In this document: positions 1-11,255 of the stretch, in pieces
Layout: each line of letters begins with the position of its first letter
Numbering within the stretch: the first letter of the stretch is position 1
From: Corynascus novoguineensis
Lineage: Eukaryota > Ascomycota > Sordariomycetes > Sordariales > Chaetomiaceae
Assembly: GCA_033296725.1 (NCBI GenBank)
Contig: MU857614.1
Coordinates: 248,001-312,000, forward strand
Direction: 5' to 3'
DNA length: 64,000 nt
Notes under the pieces: generated by a model
What the model was told of the DNA's origin: nothing
What the model saw: the letters and a program-made list of their open reading frames with translations, nothing else
Database searches by the model: none
Program-made: the position numbers and the translations under genes

Positions 1-1662
1 TTGGCGTCAGCCGCGGTAAGGTCGAGGACTTGGGCATTGTCATATCTCTTGACAATGCGCAGCACCGCTGATTGAGCTTCTTCGTCCTCTTCGTCTTCCT
101 CGTCTCTGGTGGGGTAGGACAGAATCAGATGGCGGTGGCCTTCGTCATCTGGCTTCGTGGCCCACTCCAGATGAGCGGCTTCTGCGAGGTCTTGGACAAA
201 CTTCCGGTCGGCGGCGTTGAGATCAGCGCCGAGATCCAGTGTCTGAGAATCCCCGCGGTTCGTCAGGAACTTGCGGATGGTCTTCTTCCAAAGAGCCTTT
301 TGTTCGGAGCTGACGATGAGCTTGCCCTTAGCCTTCGCTCTCAACTTTTCGGTCTCGTCATTTTCAAGCATCCGCTTCCCTCGCAGCCAGCTTGCATCCT
401 CGTTCTCATGCTCAAAAAAGCGGTACTCCTCCTTGCCAAGTTCGTCGAGTAAAAGTCCGAGTCTCTGAAGGTTGACTTTTCCGTTCTCGTTGATGTAGCC
501 ATCGCACTTGGGAAGCACGGCCTTGTATATCCTGAACATGGTCGCCAAGGCGCCCTCGTTGATATGAAGGTGGGGAAGGTTTGGAAGGAAATCGTTGCCA
601 ACAAAGAAGGCCATCAGGATAAAATCGTCGATAACTCTCTCCATATCAAATGCGAAGCTCATGGCACCCTCCGCTTTGAGCTCCTGAAACTCGAGCTCCA
701 GGTATTCTCGCACAATGCAGAGGTGCATCAGGTAGAAGTTCTGATGCTCCAGCTCTTTCGACTTGTGTTTCGCTTGACGGCCGAACGTAACCTCCTCGCG
801 GAGGAGGCAGAAGTGCGGGTCGTGGCTCAGCAATCCCAGCATGATGAGGTCCGCATCCAGGCCATACAAGCAGTGCCGAACATTGGGACCGTAGTCAGGC
901 TGTGCGCGCGCGTTCCGGATGTATTCCATGATCTTGTGTTCGCCCTCTCCTGGCACCTCGTGACCAGAGAGCACAATCTCGGGCTGTTGCCAATCCCGGT
1001 CTTCTGAAACTTTCTTGTTGATGAAATACTTGAGCTGTTGTGTCAGCTTGGCCATGAACTCGGTTCCTGGATAGCGTAAGTTAGCGTCGGAAGACCCATA
1101 TCCCTACTGCAGAGTACATACCCGGCGTGATGCAATTGCTGTCAAAGGGTTCCTCTTTGGGCAACTCCTTGCCCTCCTTGATGGCCTTCTCGCGTGCCTT
1201 TTCGGCGTCCAAAGCGGTGCGGAAACGGCGAGCACGTTGTTGGTTCATCTTGGCGCGTGGGGCTACGCCATCAATCGCCATGAAGAACAGCTTTTTGGGT
1301 TTGATCTTGCCAAACAAATGTTCGATGTAGTTGAAGATTGCGATGAACATCTCCTCCTCGCTGAGACGGAAGTGTACATCGTCTGAGTCCTTGTGTGTAC
1401 AGTTGTGGATAATACCATTCATATCCAGCTACGCGATCTGTTAGCATACCATCGGGAGAGAACAACCGCCGGGGTTCTCGAGGTTGAGGAGGCGCGCGCA
1501 CGTAGAGGCAATCGAATTCGGGAATCCGGTTCTCGGCGATGAGCTGCGAGATGGCTGGATAGCGCTCCGAGAGCCATCGGAAAAACTTGGGGACACTGCG
1601 CGCGACTGGTTAGCAAATCGGACACATCGCGATACGAGAGGAAAAACAATAGCATACCCCAT
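1..1662 (-). CDS. xrn1: 5'-3' exoribonuclease 1 (XRN1/KEM1), 5' part, truncated by window edge
   Basis: Cytoplasmic 5'-3' exoribonuclease that degrades decapped mRNA. Four exons are visible: 1662-1658, 1595-1502, 1428-1122 and 1066 to the window edge, with introns of 62, 73 and 55 bp. The first exon is only ATGGG; splicing gives the N-terminus M-G-V-P-K-F-F-R-W, which is invariant in the XRN family and fixes the start. About 490 residues are seen, of roughly 1400 expected from the family. They cover the XRN N-terminal nuclease domain: LYLDMNGIIHNC near residue 32, the acidic PGEGEHKIMEYIR segment, LYGLDADLIMLGL and a GNDFLP motif. These acidic motifs form the Mg2+ site in known XRN enzymes. 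The frame is open to base 1, so the break is the window edge and not a mutation. It is divergent from the HAT2-like gene. XRN2/RAT1 shares the motifs, but the LFGKIKPKK and KELPKEEPFDSN segments fit XRN1 better. Confidence 0.95.
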
Positions 1663-2458
1663 GCTGGCAAACAAGTTGCGCGAGGTAGCGCTACTCCGGT
1701 ACGAGTTGTTGAGAATCCAAGACCACAACGAGCAGTTGCCACAGATTATATAGGCAGAGTGTTAATAGGAGGTTTGCCGGCGCTGAATAAAAATGGCCGG
1801 GCTTCCTGAAAACTGGAAGAAAGGCGAAATAGAAGGGAAGAAGCGGCGAAACGACGCAGTTCAGTGTACAGAAAGGACAATGCGTAAGACCCTAAAATCT
1901 AACAGCACGTCCCAAACCGGCACTGTTTCTTATGGTGTTGAGTGTCGTGAAAACATCAAAGAGCCGTGAACGGCGACGGAATGTCGAAGAGAAAGCGCCG
2001 ATGATAATGGCGGCCTTGGGAATGGAAGTTGGGGTTGAGGCCGAATGACTGACCGGCGATCCACTTCTATCCGCAGCCCCACCAAAATCTGCCCTGCGCG
2101 CCACTGCACGCGGCTGAGCTGCGCCTAGACCCCAACTCGAGCCAGCAGTCGCTCTTGCGGCTCTGAATGATTGTGCGGCCCGTGCGTTGCCTCTTCAAGG
2201 CGCCAGTCCAAATATAGGTTAGCGTTCAAAGCTCGCTGGGGCAGGCAAGGTCAATTAAAGAATCACGTCGCGTCTTGCGCATCGCGCTTTCTGCATAGTG
2301 TAGGCAAAAGCGCACAGCGTCTCTCACCCCGACCTCAAGCTCAGTCATTCTTTGATCAGCCAACCCCCGCTTCAACAGTCTGCAGCAAACGAGTCTCGAC
2401 TAGCAGGTTGCATTTGTCAGATATCCTATTTCGATCCAAAAATCCCTTCCCATTCACA
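1663..2458. promoter_or_regulatory. Divergent promoter region between xrn1 and hat2-like gene
   Basis: About 800 bp separate the two divergent start codons, so both promoters and 5' leaders must lie here. The hat2-side leader is rich in C and T. I see no convincing TATA box or named operator. Confidence 0.5.
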
Positions 2459-3998
2459 ATGGCTCCCGGCGATGTTGTGGACGACGTCGACGGTATGTCT
2501 CGAACTGCGCAGCTTTACGACGACAACGAATTCTAACTGTGTGCAGTCAGCATGGACGACCAGGAGGATGCTCACATGGAGCAAAGGCTAATCAACGAGG
2601 GTACGCCGCCAATATGAAGTTTGAAAATTATCTCGCTAATGCTGTCTAGAGTACAAGACATGGAAGAAGAACAGCCCATTTCTCTACGACATGATCTTGA
2701 GGTAAGGATGCCTGATGTTGGTCACCTCGCGACGGTGGAAGCTAACAGAGGCGCAAGCACGGCACTGGAATGGCCGACACTGACTACGCAGTGGTTTCCC
2801 GATGTCAAGGACGTGCCCGATAAAAACTGCACAGTCCACCGACTGCTTATCGGAACGCACACCGCAGAAGGCAAGCCCAACTATCTTCAAATCGCCGAAC
2901 TTGAGCTTCCCAAGATTGGGCACCCGAGCCCTCGCGATTATGATGAGGAGCGGGGCGAAATTGGTGGTTATGGCGGCAAGGCCTCGTCGTCAGGCGAGCC
3001 AGCCGTTATCAAGTTCAACATCACCCAAAAGATTGATCACCCGGGCGAAGTAAACAAGGCGCGCTATCAACCTCAGAACCCCGATATTATTGCCACGCTC
3101 GCTGTGGACGGCAAAGTCCTGATCTTTGACCGCACCAAGCACAGCCTGACACCAGCGGGCACTCCTAATCCCCAAATCGAACTCGTCGGCCACAAGGAGG
3201 AAGGCTTCGGGCTGAGTTGGAACCCGCATGAGGCTGGCTGTCTTGCATCCGGTAGTGAAGATAAGACAGTGCTTCTCTGGTAAGTGCCAATGTTGTTTTG
3301 AGGAGGCAGACAGCGTTTAACACAAGGACAGGGACCTTAAAACTATCCAGGGATCTGGCAAGACGCTCAAGCCATCGCGCAGGTACACGCATCACAACCA
3401 TATTGTCAATGACGTGCAGTATCACCCCATAGTAAAACATTGGATTGGCACCGTGTCGGACGACCTGACGCTGCAGATCATTGACGTGCGGCGTCCCGAT
3501 ACCACCAAGGCGGCTGTTGTTGCTCGCGATGGCCATAGTGATGCAATCAACGCGTTGTCGTTCAACCCACGAACCGAATTCCTGATTGCCACAGCCTCGG
3601 CTGACAAGACGATTGGTATCTGGGACATGCGCAACCTCAAGCAAAAGATCCATACGCTTGAGGGGCATGTCGACGCTGTCACGTCGCTCGCGTGGCATCC
3701 AACAGAGATCAGCATCCTGGGCAGCGGAGGGTACGATAGGCGGGTTCTCTTTTGGGATCTCAGCCGTGCAGGCGAAGAGCAGACTCCAGAAGACGAGGAA
3801 GATGGGCCGCCGGAGTTGCTCTTCATGCATGGCGGACACACCAACCACCTGGCCGACTTTAGTTGGAACCTGAACGATCGCTGGCTAGTATGCAGCGCGG
3901 CCGAGGATAATCTTCTCCAGATCTGGAAGGTTGCGGATTCCATCGTCAACTCTGACGACATCGAGATGCCGATGAACGAGATGGACGCATCCAACTAG
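2459..3998 (+). CDS. hat2: Histone acetyltransferase type B subunit 2 (RbAp46/48-like WD40 protein)
   Basis: WD40 histone chaperone of the RbAp46/48-MSI1 group; in known complexes it presents histone H4 to the HAT1 acetyltransferase. Five exons: 2459-2492, 2547-2600, 2650-2701, 2758-3279 and 3332-3998, giving 442 residues, the usual family size. All junctions keep frame. The start is the ATG at 2459, giving MAPGDVVDDVDV. The N-terminal helix carries EEYKTWKKNSPFLYDMI, followed by TALEWPTLT, the hallmark of the CAF1C/RbAp48 N-terminal domain. Seven-bladed propeller repeats follow, including GHKEEGFGLSWNP, DGHSDAINALSFNP, GHVDAVTSLAWHP and GHTNHLADFSWN with WD or WDL ends. The acidic insertion EEQTPEDEEDGPPE before the last blades is typical of the family. 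The C-terminus is acidic (DDIEMPMNEMD). Filamentous fungi often have one such protein serving HAT-B, CAF-1 and PRC2-like complexes, so other partners are possible. Confidence 0.95.
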
Positions 3999-5771
3999 AA
4001 GAGGGATGATAAGTGGCGGGCAGCGAGAAGAGGTGGCAAGGCAGCTCGGACGTCCAAGAAACAGCAGCAGCAGGTATCATTTGTGACGACCAGGAATGCG
4101 TGGACCAAACAGATTGAGGAAGAGGAAAGAAAAAAACGTGGGGAAGAAGCATAGCGGGATTCACGGGAGCAGGTTTTGAGGGTGGCAGGAGCGAATCGAG
4201 GATACCTATTTGATAAAGGCGACTCGTTACTGGAGTTGGCCAGAGTGTTCTGCAAACCACGTTCTCGCCCCTCCTCTGGTATGTACACACGTCTTATGCC
4301 GGCAGCGACCTTTGAACGCTGGCGATGAGAGCGGGCGGCCACGAGCATGTGCGTTTAGGACGACCCATTAATTTCTCAACAGAAAGTGTAATGTTCGGCA
4401 TCTGTACTTTCATGGTTGGCAGGTGTTTGAACGCCTCATATTGTTCTTTTACTTCTCTTGATTGTAGCAGAACATTTTGAATAACCAACAATAGGGATGT
4501 GCACAATATCAATAAGTGAAGGAGCAATACGCATTGCCGGAGACCAGGACAGGAATGGCCTCATCTCGGTTAACCGGAGTCAACTGGATTACATTTGGAT
4601 GCCAACTTCTCGCCGTTCACCGACACACCTCCTATCTATGATGACCAGTCGCATCATATTAGCGCACTATTCCTTCCTAGCATTCCAGCCGTAACCTAAA
4701 ACCCTCTGATGAAATTGATCTCCAACCTTACCTTCCGCCCAGCCCAGACCGGCGTCAGCCACTGCCAGACCCATGCCACCCTCCCAGTATCCCTGACGAA
4801 GACCTTGCCCTCAATTTGATCTCGCCCTGCAGAACAATTTGAACGCTGCAAGTTATAAACCCAGCCCGCCACACACCGGGCCCTGAATGAAATTCCAAGC
4901 ATCCCACTACTCTGTGCTTTTCTGCCGAGCCATACCGTTTCCTGAATCTGAGCCAAAGGGGAGTAATATGTATGCATACCGGCCTCTTCTGGTTAGTGAC
5001 TCACTTCATCCATGGCCCGAGAGAATAAAAACCCCCAAGAGCAGTCTAAGTCAAACGCCCTAAGACTCACTATTACACCCTTGTTGTCTCCTTTCTCCAC
5101 CTGAAGAAACGAATCGAAAACCCTGCGAGACGAGATGCCAGAACATGTGAGATGAGGCGATAGTAGAGTATTACGGGTCCCGAGTCCGGGATGCATTCAG
5201 AGCGTCTACGATAGCGTGTGATATGTGGCAATCGGCTCAGGCGTATGTATGGAGAACAAGGGCGAAAGAAAAGTAAGATGTTGAAGATAACTTCAGACAC
5301 ATCAACGAGAAAAATAATAACCTCCCTCCATTCCGGTCCGAAACCAACACCCCTTCGCCCCCTGACGTTCCGCCTTACTCCCGGCACCGACCCCCCTCCC
5401 AGCAAACAGTTTTCCTTGAAATGAAAAGACCTCAATCTGGAGCATACTAGTCGGTAGATGGAAAAAAGAAAAGGACAAGGAAAAAAGATCAAAAACAGGA
5501 AAGAGGACAAAGATTAACACACGGAAAACAGCGCAAAGGCATATGATCCCAGCCGCCGTTTACGAGCACCAAAGGCCGGATATAAACCCCTGAACACTCC
5601 CTCGCTATGCACGCCTCTCCCTCCTTTTCCCACACGCCCGCCCCAATCCTAATCCTGCCCCAACCAGCCCAGTCCAGTCCAGCCCAACCCATGCCCGACT
5701 CGATCGATCCTGCCCATTGTTGCGAGTTTCGAAGTCGACGAGAATTGGAAACAAACAGTATGTGTGTGTGC

Positions 5772-5819
<48 letters not shown>

Positions 5820-6273
5820 AACCCGGGCGATTGAGGAGAAAAGAGCATTTCCCAGATTCCCCCTTTGTGACCCCATGCCGAAAAAGAGAGAGCTAGTACA
5901 ATGTGTGTCGTCGGTTCGAGAAAAACTCCGCCCTGAGGGGACCCTGTAAGAATGGCATCTTCTTTTTGTCTTTCCAGCCCTTTGTACTTTTGATCCCACC
6001 ACCCATCCGCCGCCGCGCCCTTCACCACACAAACCCAGTCACTAGCCGGCGGTCGGTTTCTCTCCCAAAAGCCCATTACCCGCCCCGCGTTGAAGAAACA
6101 GACGAAACTTGCCGCAGATATTGCCAAGGCCCAGATGATCCTCTATCCCTCGTTCCCAAACTTGTCGAAGAAAGCCACGCGCGAAAGAGCAGACGAAGCG
6201 GTGGCAGCATTTGAGCAAAGGCATCACTCCTATCATGTAACGATAGACGAGGGTGGTGCTATGCATGACACAC
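3999..6273. other. Convergent intergenic region, 3' UTRs of hat2-like and nrp1-like genes
   Basis: About 2.3 kb between two convergent stop codons. It should hold both 3' UTRs. ORFs here are antisense or low-complexity and I do not support any. A GT microsatellite lies at 5761-5815. Confidence 0.5.
5761..5815 (+). repeat. (TG)n dinucleotide microsatellite
   Basis: About 55 bp of nearly pure TG repeat with two CG interruptions near its left end. It lies in the convergent intergenic region, probably near the 3' UTR of the nrp1-like gene. It creates spurious CVCV and HTHT peptides in the six-frame translation. Confidence 0.95.
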
Positions 6274-8373
6274 TTAAGCGGGCGACTTATTCTGAGGTGC
6301 GCCGCTGCCGTTCTGGCGGGCATCCTGGTTGCTCACCGAGAGGCTACCGATACCCGAGGAGAGGAAAGCAAAGGGGTCATTTTCGCTCTGCGAGTAGAAA
6401 TTATTGCCGGGGCCAGCAGATGCAGGGCCGTTGCCCGCCGACTGGAAGGCCGCCTCGGCCGCGCGGCTGTCGAAGGGCCCAGCGGAGTGAGAGCCAGGCG
6501 CAGGCCCAAAGTGAGTGTTCAGAGGAGGGTAAGGCGCAGCGCCGCCGCCCAGACCGGAGGGGAGAGCGTAGGTGCTCGGAGGGCCGCCAAAGTGTTGGCC
6601 ATAGCCGGCACCAGAGCCGAAACCACCGGCGGCGGAGCCGAAGGGACCCGGGCCGGCGCCGGGGTTGCCGCCCATGGAGCCCTGCCCCATGCCGTACGAC
6701 GAAGGGGCGTCCATGGGAGATGGGTAACCAGAATCGGCAACAACAGCCGCACCAGCACGGCTGGCTCCGCAGCGGAGGCAGCACACGTTCTTTGCGAAGT
6801 TGTGGTAGCCGCAAACCTCGTTACCGCACTTCCAGTCGCCAGCACGGAAAGGAACAACGCCGGAGCCACCCATACGACCGTGACCGCCGCCGCCGTGACC
6901 GTGGTGGCCCATGTGAGGAGGCGGGGGCATCATAGCCGGGGGAGCGTAACCATAGCCATAGCCGATCTCGCCGGCGGGCCCAGCAGTGACGGCAGGGAAC
7001 GAGCAGCGGAAGCAGGCGGTACGACGCTGGAAATTGGAGAAGCCGCAGGACGGGCAAGTCCAGTCGCCAGGCCGAGGTCGGTTCTTGCTTGGGGGAAAGG
7101 GCGTGAGAATCTCGGCGGCCCGGTCAAGGACCCTGCTTGATGACGGAGACACTTCAATCGCTTTCTCGTTCAGTGCACGTCCGTTCATGCACAGACTCTC
7201 AGCAGCCTGTGTACGGTTAGTGGATCAAGGAAAAGCTGCGGGAAAGGGGCGCGTTTGATGATTGGGTAGCACCAACCTCTTCGTGGGATGAGAAGACGGC
7301 AAAGCCGGTGCCGGTCGGCTTGTGCTGCTCTGGCGTACGCAGCGTCCAGAAGGCAATGGGACGCCCGCCAAACTGGGTGAACCAGCTCTCCAGCTCCGAC
7401 TGGGTCGTGTCATGAGGCAGCCCGGACATGTGCAACACTTTGCTCCGCTCCGAAAGGAAGGCACGGACATCGGCGCGGGCATCCATGGGCCTAGTCAACA
7501 CGTCTGGATGTTCGTGCGGAGGCTGAGACTTCCGGATCAGACCACGAAGCACGCGGGCGAGCGTCACGGCCTCCTCCATAGCCCGGCGGGGCGACGCCGG
7601 TGCCAAGGCCTGCAGGTGAAACGGCAGGTTGTGCTTGATCGGGGCGCTGGATTGGACAGCTTCGACCTCCAAGGCGGCGCAGATATTAGCCAACGACGAG
7701 GGCCCAAAGGGCAGCGACTCGGGATGGTGCTGCTGCCAGCGTTGATATTCAGTACGGAGCTCAAAGGCCCTGGAGTGCTGCAAATACGGAGGGAGGACGA
7801 CCGATTTGTCCCGAGCCTCACGGGGAAGCTGCACACGCAGGTCCCATGCCTCGAGGGTGACAAAGACGAAGTCGAGGTTCTGCGAGGTCAGGTGTTCGGA
7901 GGCAAAGGCATCAAAGCGGTTGATGGCGTCTCTGAAAGTGCCGGCGTTTCGAACATGTTCCCAGGTCAGGGTGGTCAAGCTCGCTGGCATCGATTGGTCA
8001 GCAACCGCGCGAGTTCAGTGTTGCACAAGTAGCGAAAGCGGCTATCGAGAGAAACCGCGGCTGTGGCAGGACGGGGCCAAGACTCACTGCAGAGGGGAGT
8101 GATTGGGGTGTTGACGGGCTTGACGAGCACGCTCTCGCGGTGAAGCTGTCAGGAGAAACCGGTGAGTAAACGGGGCACTTTCTTTTTCGATTTTTTTCAG
8201 GGGTTCGCTTGGCCCACCTCGTCCAGCGTGTTTGCGTCCAGCAGGATCCAGCCTAGCTCGATCACCTCGGCCGAGTCCTTGGTCACATAGACGCCGTGTT
8301 CGTCGCAGGTGGTGGCGACGTGGACGACGACGTAGCGGTCGACCTTGAAGGGCGGGTTCTGCTGAGTCGCCAT
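6274..8373 (-). CDS. nrp1: NRP1-like RNA-binding protein: ERI-1-like nuclease fold, RRM and two RanBP2-type zinc fingers
   Basis: Predicted cytoplasmic RNA-binding protein like yeast Nrp1, known from stress granules. Four exons: 8373-8218, 8145-8088, 7983-7277 and 7206-6274, giving 617 residues, with frame kept at all junctions (introns of 72, 104 and 70 bp; the third donor is GTTGGT). Residues about 10-225 resemble the DEDDh exonuclease fold of ERI-1/3'hExo, for example VELGWILLD-type strands, CTSLTTLTWEHV and FVTLEAWDLRVQLPRE. Catalytic acids look lost: the D-x-E motif reads H-V-A at about residues 18-20 and the terminal H/D motif is absent. An RRM spans about 252-330. RanBP2 zinc fingers sit near 356-376 (W-x-C-x2-C, N, C-x2-C) and 432-454 (C-x4-C, N, C-x2-C). 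The last third is Gly/Pro/Ser-rich and probably disordered. The orthology is inferred from domain order. Confidence 0.85.
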
Positions 8374-10834
8374 GGCTGCGGTTGGGGCAGCGGTCGAGCT
8401 CGAGGGCCGAACTCGTTGGGAGGGTCGAAACGGGGGATGGGGATGATGCGGCTATCCGAAGACGCTGCCTAGCAATGGGGAGAAAAAAAAACACGCGTGT
8501 CAGCCAAATGGAACCATCAATTCCCAAAACCGGTGTCGGCGGCGGCGCATACCTTTTGTCACCCGGTGGACGTCCGCAGCAAACAGCGGTTTTTTGGGAA
8601 AATGAAGCAGCTGGGATTGAAAGGTCCACGGCTGGGAGTTCCACCCTGACAACCGAACCCAGCAAGGGAAAGAATTGCGGAGCTGAGCACGGGTCCGAGT
8701 CCCAGCTAGCTTTGCACACCTGCGGCAGGAGCAGCAGACTGCCGCAGTCAACGAATAAAATTGCAGCGCTCTCGTAACCTAGTTGCTAGAACCTCGTTGA
8801 CACGGTGCACGCGTTCTTTGGGGAAGCTGTCAATTGATGGATCTTGCGCCCCCCTTTGGTGGCTAGAAAGAGGGGGATGAGGATGAGTAAAGAGAGGTGG
8901 TGCAAAGGGCAAAGGGCGGGGGGCCGGATGGGGGTTAAAAAAAAGTTCCAAAGAGAAAATCAAAAGACGCGAAAAGAGGGAGAAAATAAGGTGGCATGGC
9001 AGTTTCGGCTCGTTCAACTAGCCGACTGGTGGTTGACCGGTGCTGGCTAACAATTTGATCCTATCTCAACAATTGGCGTACCAATCCGAGCGAGAGCAGG
9101 GGAGCTTGCTTCAGCAGCACCGCAAATCAGCAGTACCTTGCCACTTTGCCTTCTCGTTCACACGCCAGGATTTCCACGATAGCAAGTTGCGACAGCACAC
9201 TGGGGGAAGTGGCTGTCAATTGCTGCGCCATTTCAACCGTTGCTGCCACTGGGTGCCAGGGGTAGGCAGAACGCGCGACTTTATATGGCTAGAGCGCCAC
9301 AAATGAACAAGCTGTCAACCGCCAGTGAATGACAATGACAGATGGGTTCGTTGGCCAACTTGAGTTTTTGGGAGGACCAGGATGGGCATACGCATATACA
9401 GCATTAAGCTGGCTGTTTGAAGCGACACTGTACGACAAATTCCCCGATGCTCTTGCCACAAAGATGATGGACCCTAACTCCCCCCTTTACCCGTGGCAGG
9501 ATGCTATCTCGAGTCCAGGGGACATCATTCGCATGATTTACGGCTAAGAGCTAGCTGCCCCAATATCATCTGACTGTTTCTGTCTAATACAAAAAGAAGA
9601 AATCGTTGAAGCTCCATGACCGAGTCTCATCTCTGCTCAAGTGGAGTCTGAGCAATTCCCTATAGCTTGCCGAAATAGCCTGGCTCTCTGCTAATTGGCG
9701 GGCACTCCCGTGTCGAGCGTTCGTCCTTCGTGTCAAGTAACAGCTCAAAACGAAAGGGTCGGAAACAGGCAAGCTCGTCCATTGCAGCAGATGAGCGGCG
9801 ACGAGTCACCCAAAACCTGACATGGAAGGCTATCGGAAATGACCTACACTGTCGGTGGTGCTGCTTCAAGGCGAATCTGCGCCTCTCGCTCAACCTGAAA
9901 AGTTGTTGTAACTTGGTACACCGTGACCTCTCCTAACCCCTTGAGATCAAGACGAGGCGAAGTGTTTGTGGGCCCTGCATCCCAGCGCCGGAAACGGCAT
10001 CCGAGAGTCAACCCTGGGAATTGGAGTACGATTGTGGGGCACCGCTGCCGTGGTTGCCCAGTCTTAACGGAAACGCCCGGTGATGGAACTGGCCTCAGCC
10101 TCGGTCCTTGGATGACCAGTGCACTACTTGTGCAAATTATGTTCGAGCCGTAAGTATCCTGAGCCCAGAACTGGAGATACCGACCTTAAGTGACTGAGAG
10201 AGGGCAATGTCGATAGCAACCTTAGCAGAAGTCCACCCAGGCACCGAGAGAAAAAGGCACCAAAAGCTAGCTACAGGTCGACAGAGTTTGGGCTGGGAAG
10301 CATCACAAGAATGGCGTCCAATTTTGCAGGCGTGAAACCAGAGGTTAGCACATCGTATTGAAGTCAGCCAGGTTCTTGAAGCGGCATTGATCCTGGTGCT
10401 CGTCAATCAAATCGAAGAATCAAACATGAGACGAATCCCCGGTTGAATGGAGTACCGGCCAAAATGCTTTCCAAGTTTCCTGTAACACCTGTGGTTTGGT
10501 GGTCCAACTACAGCCGCTTAGCGCCCCATCCTCATCCAACCAAGTACGATTAAAACTGATAGAGAAGTATGATCGATAATATCGGAATCACCCATTGAGA
10601 AACCGAAAACGCGAAGTGTGCGGCTTGCAGGCGAGATTTTGGATAGTTGGCTCGTGCACCAACTACGTCATCGCACCTGCCATGCGTGAGCATTCAGACA
10701 AGTTCAGGAAGTGTCAACACCAATGAACGATGCCATGTAAAGCATCAACTCCCTCGTCAGAAGCACAAAAAGTACTAGTGCTAACATTTTTACTTGGCAA
10801 AAATTGGTAAGGCAATTTTGACCGAAAAGACAAG
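8374..10834. other. Divergent intergenic region between nrp1-like and pmp3
   Basis: About 2.46 kb between divergent starts. It must hold both promoters. A purine-rich tract runs through about 8860-9000. A small ORF at 9329-9547 is listed separately. The rest (about 9550-10830) shows nothing recognisable on either strand. Confidence 0.5.
9329..9547 (+). CDS. Possible small ORF, 72 residues, unknown
   Basis: I do not recognise this product. The ORF opens with ATGACAATGACAG and has no introns as read. The peptide has a protein-like composition for its size: an aromatic-rich stretch GGPGWAYAYTALSWLFEAT, then FPDALATKMMDPN, and ends IIRMIYG. There is no clear signal peptide. It may be an exon of a longer gene, a relic, or chance. 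It stands alone between the nrp1-like and pmp3 genes, and I see no partner exon that extends it convincingly. Confidence 0.2.
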   Translation: MTMTDGFVGQLEFLGGPGWAYAYTALSWLFEATLYDKFPDALATKMMDPNSPLYPWQDAISSPGDIIRMIYG

Positions 10835-11255
10835 ATGGACGGTGCAGCAGGAATCCTGGTTGCCATCCTAAGCTTCTTCTGTAAGTGACCCATGCTCGTT
10901 TCGGCGTGAACCGTGGGCGGTTCTCAGTCCGCTAACTGGCTTCAGTTCCTCCTCTCGGCGTTGCCATTATGGCTGGCTGCGGCGCCGATCTACTCATCAA
11001 TGTCGTGCTTACCATATGGCTGTATGTCCTCATCACTGACCAGCAAACGCAAACGAAGTCGGAAAAGGAGCTAACCACTGCCATCCCAATACCCACAGCT
11101 GGTTCCCTGGTGTCATTCATGCCTTCTACCTTTTGTTCGTCTACTTCGACCGCCGAGACAGGTACAAGATGGGTTTGCCGCCTGCCCAGCGAGCACCCTT
11201 TGTGTACAGCGACAAGGTTCAATCGGGTGGTGTGACAACGTACGGGCGGATTTAG
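10835..11255 (+). CDS. pmp3: Plasma membrane proteolipid 3 (PMP3/UPF0057 family)
   Basis: Small hydrophobic protein of the PMP3/RCI2 family, which affects plasma-membrane potential and cation tolerance in yeast and plants. Three exons: 10835-10880, 10946-11021 and 11099-11255, giving 92 residues, with introns of 65 and 77 bp. Two membrane segments are clear: AAGILVAILSFFFPPLGVAIM at about 4-24, whose FPPLGV is the family signature, and LLINVVLTIWLWFPGVIHAFYL at about 32-53. The G-C-G-A-D-L-L-I-N loop and the W-F-P-G-V-I-H-A motif are also typical. A hydrophilic tail of about 35 residues (DRRDRYKMG to VTTYGRI) extends beyond the 55-residue yeast protein; such tails are common in filamentous fungi. 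The 5-bp context CAAGATGG fits a fungal start. Function is inferred from the family. Confidence 0.95.

Noticed and set aside
5489..6127. Minus-strand ORF of 212 residues through the GT repeat
   Set aside because: The HTHTHT run is the translated microsatellite and the rest has no motif.
6090..6300. Plus-strand frame with protein-like sequence (helical, AADIAKAQMILYP and ERADEAVAAFEQR)
   Set aside because: It has no good start, an upstream stop, and runs into the antisense of the nrp1-like gene. It looks attractive but I cannot support a gene; RNA data would decide.
6253..7140. Long plus-strand ORF (295 residues) opposite the nrp1-like gene
   Set aside because: It is the antisense shadow of the Gly-rich fourth exon, whose zinc-finger motifs on the minus strand are clear.
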